Assembly: GCA_021199475.1 (NCBI GenBank)
Contig: JAJQHZ010000123.1
Location: 4,611-37,110 of the forward strand
Reading direction: 5' to 3'
DNA length: 32,500 nt
Source: Lachnospiraceae bacterium
GTDB taxonomy: Bacteria; Bacillota; Clostridia; Lachnospirales; Lachnospiraceae
A program made the position numbers and the translations under genes. Below the pieces are notes generated by a model, which saw only the letters and a list, made by a program, of their open reading frames with translations, did not search any database and had not been told where the DNA came from. Shown piece by piece: positions 30,918 to 32,500 of the stretch (positions are counted from its first letter, which is position 1; the number at the start of each line of letters is the position of its first letter).

Positions 30918-31001
30918 CATCATAGTTCGCTGTTATTGTTATTCTATTGTTATTATCTGGATTATCTGATTGTTTCCTTCTATTTTCTGACCGTGCAGTC
31001 C

Positions 31002-31262
31002 TTAAAATACAATCGCAGCAATCACACCAATCACCGCAAGGATACAGAAAAACGGAAAGCTGCAGCATCCTCTGCGCCGATAACCATAATCTCCCCATCC
31101 TCTGCGCGGTGGCGGGGGCATTCCCGGACCTCCCCGAAAGCCGCCGCCTCTCGGGCCTCCAGGTCCTCCTCCCGGGCCTCCGAAACCGCCTCCCGGACCT
31201 CCTGGTCCGCCGCCTGGACCTCCCGGTCCGCCGCCATGTCCTCCTCCTGCTCTACCTGGCAT
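31002..31262 (-). CDS. Glycine/proline-rich protein with one C-terminal membrane helix
   Basis: The 86-residue product has about 45 residues of GGPGGGPGGPGG-type repeats, then PGMPPPPRRGWGDYGYRRRG, then a Cys-rich start to a membrane helix (CCSFPFFCILAVIGVIAAIVF) ending the protein. The repeats and Arg/Tyr-rich neck suggest a flexible exposed domain anchored by its C-terminus. ATG 31262 follows AAAGGAGAAGACT; the frame runs upstream to 31364 but with no binding site. I do not recognise a family or function. A terminator follows and smpB lies upstream. Confidence 0.7.
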   Translation of the reverse strand: MPGRAGGGHGGGPGGPGGGPGGPGGGFGGPGGGPGGPRGGGFRGGPGMPPPPRRGWGDYGYRRRGCCSFPFFCILAVIGVIAAIVF

Positions 31263-31453
31263 AGTCTTCTCCTTTCTAAATCCTGAATTCCGGGCTGTTA
31301 TCCGGCCATTTCCGTCAGCAGGCAATAAGCTGATACGTGCTCTGTCTGCCACTGAACTATCCAATCCCTTATTTCATAAAGACAGTCTGACACACTCCTT
31401 TTTCCGTACTGCGTGCTTCAGCGCAGCCACAGGGATACCAGATATACTGCCAT

Positions 31454-31915
31454 CTACCGCATACGAATCTTAAACTCCTGCTCCGCTTCTCTGCGCTGAT
31501 CCTTCTTCGCAATATCCTGCCGCTTGTCATACAGCTTTTTGCCCTTCGCGAGACCAATCTCAATCTTCACAAGACTGCCCTTAAAATAGACGCGCAGCGG
31601 AACCAGCGTGTATCCTTTCACGGCAATTTTCCCTGCCATTCGGCCGATCTCCTGCTTATGCAGCAGCAGCTTCTTCACCCGCAGCGGATCCTTATTGAAA
31701 ATATTGCCCTTCTCATAGGGGCTGATGTGCATCCCGTAAATCAGCACTTCTCCATTCTCAATCCGCACAAAAGACTCCTTGATGCTGCATTTTCCCATGC
31801 GCAGGGACTTCACCTCCGTGCCGTGCAAAGCCACGCCTGCCTCATAGGTCTCTTCAATAAAATAATCATGATACGCTTTTTTATTATTCGCGATTAATTT
31901 AATGGATTCTCCCAT
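31454..31915 (-). CDS. smpB: SsrA-binding protein SmpB
   Basis: SmpB carries tmRNA to stalled ribosomes for trans-translation. The 153-residue product is the usual length, with [20 protein letters not shown] at the N-terminus, [85 protein letters not shown], and the basic C-terminal tail. ATG 31915 is preceded by GGGAG and GGAGGG; the frame extends 27 codons upstream across a terminator, so that extension is unlikely. secG lies upstream. No tmRNA gene was found nearby. Confidence 0.96.
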   Translation of the reverse strand: MGESIKLIANNKKAYHDYFIEETYEAGVALHGTEVKSLRMGKCSIKESFVRIENGEVLIYGMHISPYEKGNIFNKDPLRVKKLLLHKQEIGRMAGKIAVKGYTLVPLRVYFKGSLVKIEIGLAKGKKLYDKRQDIAKKDQRREAEQEFKIRMR

Positions 31916-31935
31916 TCCCTCCAACTCCCGTAAGC

Positions 31936-31974
31936 GAAAAGAAAAGGACTCATGCATCTCTTCTGCATCAGTCC
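31936..31974 (-). terminator. Terminator between secG and smpB
   Basis: On the minus strand GGACT (31974-31970) pairs with AGTCC (31950-31946), with an inner ATGCA/TGCAT stem, followed by TTTTCTTTTCG. smpB starts 21 nt after it, so it either attenuates smpB or smpB has its own start. Confidence 0.65.
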
Positions 31975-31985
31975 TCTTATACCTG

Positions 31986-32225
31986 TTAAAATCCAAGATT
32001 CAAAACAACTGCGATCACGATAAAAGCAGCCGCAAGCCATTTTGTAATCCGGACGATTGCTCCCTCCATGGAACGGGATTTATTCTGACTCCAATAGGTA
32101 TTTCCCATACCACCGATCGAACCAAGGCCTTCCTCTTTTCCCTGCTGAGCAAGCACAAGCACCGTCAGCGCAATGCATATCAGTATAAAAATAACCGTTA
32201 AAATAATTCTAATTACCGTCGCCAC
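31986..32225 (-). CDS. secG: Preprotein translocase subunit SecG
   Basis: SecG is the small accessory subunit of the SecYEG channel. The 79-residue product has two membrane helices ([35 protein letters not shown]) separated by the loop [19 protein letters not shown] and [10 protein letters not shown], typical of Firmicute SecG. The start is GTG 32225: AGGAGGT lies seven bases upstream, and the in-frame ATG 32249 lies at or upstream of the predicted transcript start. Confidence 0.95.
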   Translation of the reverse strand: MATVIRIILTVIFILICIALTVLVLAQQGKEEGLGSIGGMGNTYWSQNKSRSMEGAIVRITKWLAAAFIVIAVVLNLGF

Positions 32226-32253
32226 GACTACACCTCCTATGTCAAACATGGAC

Positions 32254-32282
32254 AGTCTACCACATCAAGCAGCGGATTGCAA
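32254..32282 (-). promoter_or_regulatory. Promoter of secG
   Basis: Minus-strand TTGCAA (32282-32277), 17-nt spacer, TAGACT (32259-32254). The expected start near 32247 leaves a leader of about 20 nt with the AGGAGGT site. Confidence 0.6.
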
Positions 32283-32365
32283 GAGAATTTTTATAATTTC
32301 GCGCGGAATTTACCACTCCTCAAAATGCACCTGCCCATTAGCTTAGATTCATTATAATTCAAAAA

Positions 32366-32500
32366 TCAACTCCAATAAGTCCTTAATAACGCCTCCAGTA
32401 TAATCCCTGCTACCAAATTCAAAAATATTGCTCCAAGAATTGTAGCGGCAGTTAAACACTTTGGAGAGGTTTGTACCTCTCTTTTTTGTTGTAAATAAAG
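32366..32500 (-). CDS. C-terminal end of an unrecognised small membrane protein, runs off the right edge
   Basis: The frame is open from the edge to TGA 32368-32366 and ends with a hydrophobic helix (TAATILGAIFLNLVAGIILE) and ALLRTYWS, after a polar start (LYLQQKREVQTSPK). An alternative frame (ending VIKDLLELIFEL) is also open, so coding is uncertain. Base composition is AT-rich compared with the gene block. A plus-strand terminator lies inside it. Confidence 0.3.
   Translation of the reverse strand, partial: LYLQQKREVQTSPKCLTAATILGAIFLNLVAGIILEALLRTYWS
32464..32487 (+). terminator. Plus-strand intrinsic terminator near the right edge
   Basis: GAGAGGT (32464-32470) pairs with ACCTCTC (32475-32481), loop four nt, followed by six T. 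No plus-strand gene is visible upstream in the window. Confidence 0.65.

Larger units (their letters stand above)
30414..31001. other. Spacer with the second hairpin-rich repeat, upstream of the SpoIID-like gene
   Basis: No credible gene. 30440-30580 is AT-rich and has a TATAAT-like -10 on the minus strand (30546-30541) without a good -35. A direct repeat (attcgaaac twice) lies near 30487-30505. 30590-30895 is the structured repeat, 30891-30917 a terminator. Confidence 0.65.

Noticed and set aside
31265-31453. tmRNA gene next to smpB
   Set aside because: The spacer is under 200 nt and shows neither a tRNA-like end nor a tag-coding frame.
32226-32249. Longer SecG starting at ATG 32249
   Set aside because: That ATG lies at or before the expected transcript start and has no binding site; GTG 32225 follows AGGAGGT.

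Overview
The window looks like a chromosomal segment of a spore-forming member of the Clostridia, most likely Lachnospiraceae or a close relative. This rests on SpoIIR and a SpoIID-like protein, the cdaA-cdaR pair, a class 1B (PyrD/PyrK) dihydroorotate dehydrogenase, an AGCS-type Na+/amino-acid symporter, strong GGAGG ribosome binding sites and moderately GC-rich genes separated by AT-rich spacers. Genus and species cannot be read from the sequence. Nearly all genes lie on the minus strand; typA and a tiny toxin-like peptide gene are the exceptions. No rRNA, tRNA, CRISPR array, insertion sequence or prophage module was seen.

Layout. 1-1470: 5' part of a secreted beta-propeller sensor that runs off the left edge. 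1543-2053: a spacer with a promoter, a hairpin-rich repeat and a terminator. 2054-3290: a CobO/BtuR-like adenosyltransferase and a double OB-fold SSB-like protein, divergent from typA (3528-5354). 5419-9435: a pyrimidine cluster pyrF-pyrK-pyrD followed by spoIIR, with a nine-unit 19-nt tandem repeat between pyrK and pyrD and a stable hairpin burying the spoIIR ribosome binding site. 9562-14475: cdaA, cdaR, an HPr-like protein and a fused sugar-phosphate transferase/GT2 enzyme, read from one promoter upstream of cdaA. 14641-20095: comF, recD2, mreB and plsC. 20182-23476: a LOG-HAD fusion, a MarR regulator and a COG2509-type flavoprotein. 23833-25560: an AGCS symporter with a structured, terminator-containing leader. 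25784-26087: a compact locus with the full architecture of a par/Fst type I toxin-antitoxin system. 26200-30413: a GH13 glucosidase, a YihY/BrkB membrane protein and a SpoIID-like protein ended by an in-frame TAA. 30590-31262: a second copy of the hairpin-rich repeat and a glycine-rich one-pass membrane protein. 31454-32225: smpB and secG. The right edge holds the end of an unrecognised reading frame.

Main themes. (1) The strongest new-looking object is the toxin-antitoxin locus at 25784-26087: a 26-residue hydrophobic peptide, a leader that can hide its own ribosome binding site, a shared terminator hairpin, and a convergent antisense promoter whose RNA would pair over 19 uninterrupted positions with the toxin start region. 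(2) The SpoIID-like gene has TAA exactly where the family's conserved Trp of GMSQW should be, and the rest of the domain remains readable downstream in the same frame. (3) Short tandem repeats recur in unrelated genes and spacers, always with periods divisible by three inside genes. (4) Two unusual fusions occur, each joined by a low-complexity linker. All functional calls come from reading motifs in the sequence; no database search or structure prediction was run.
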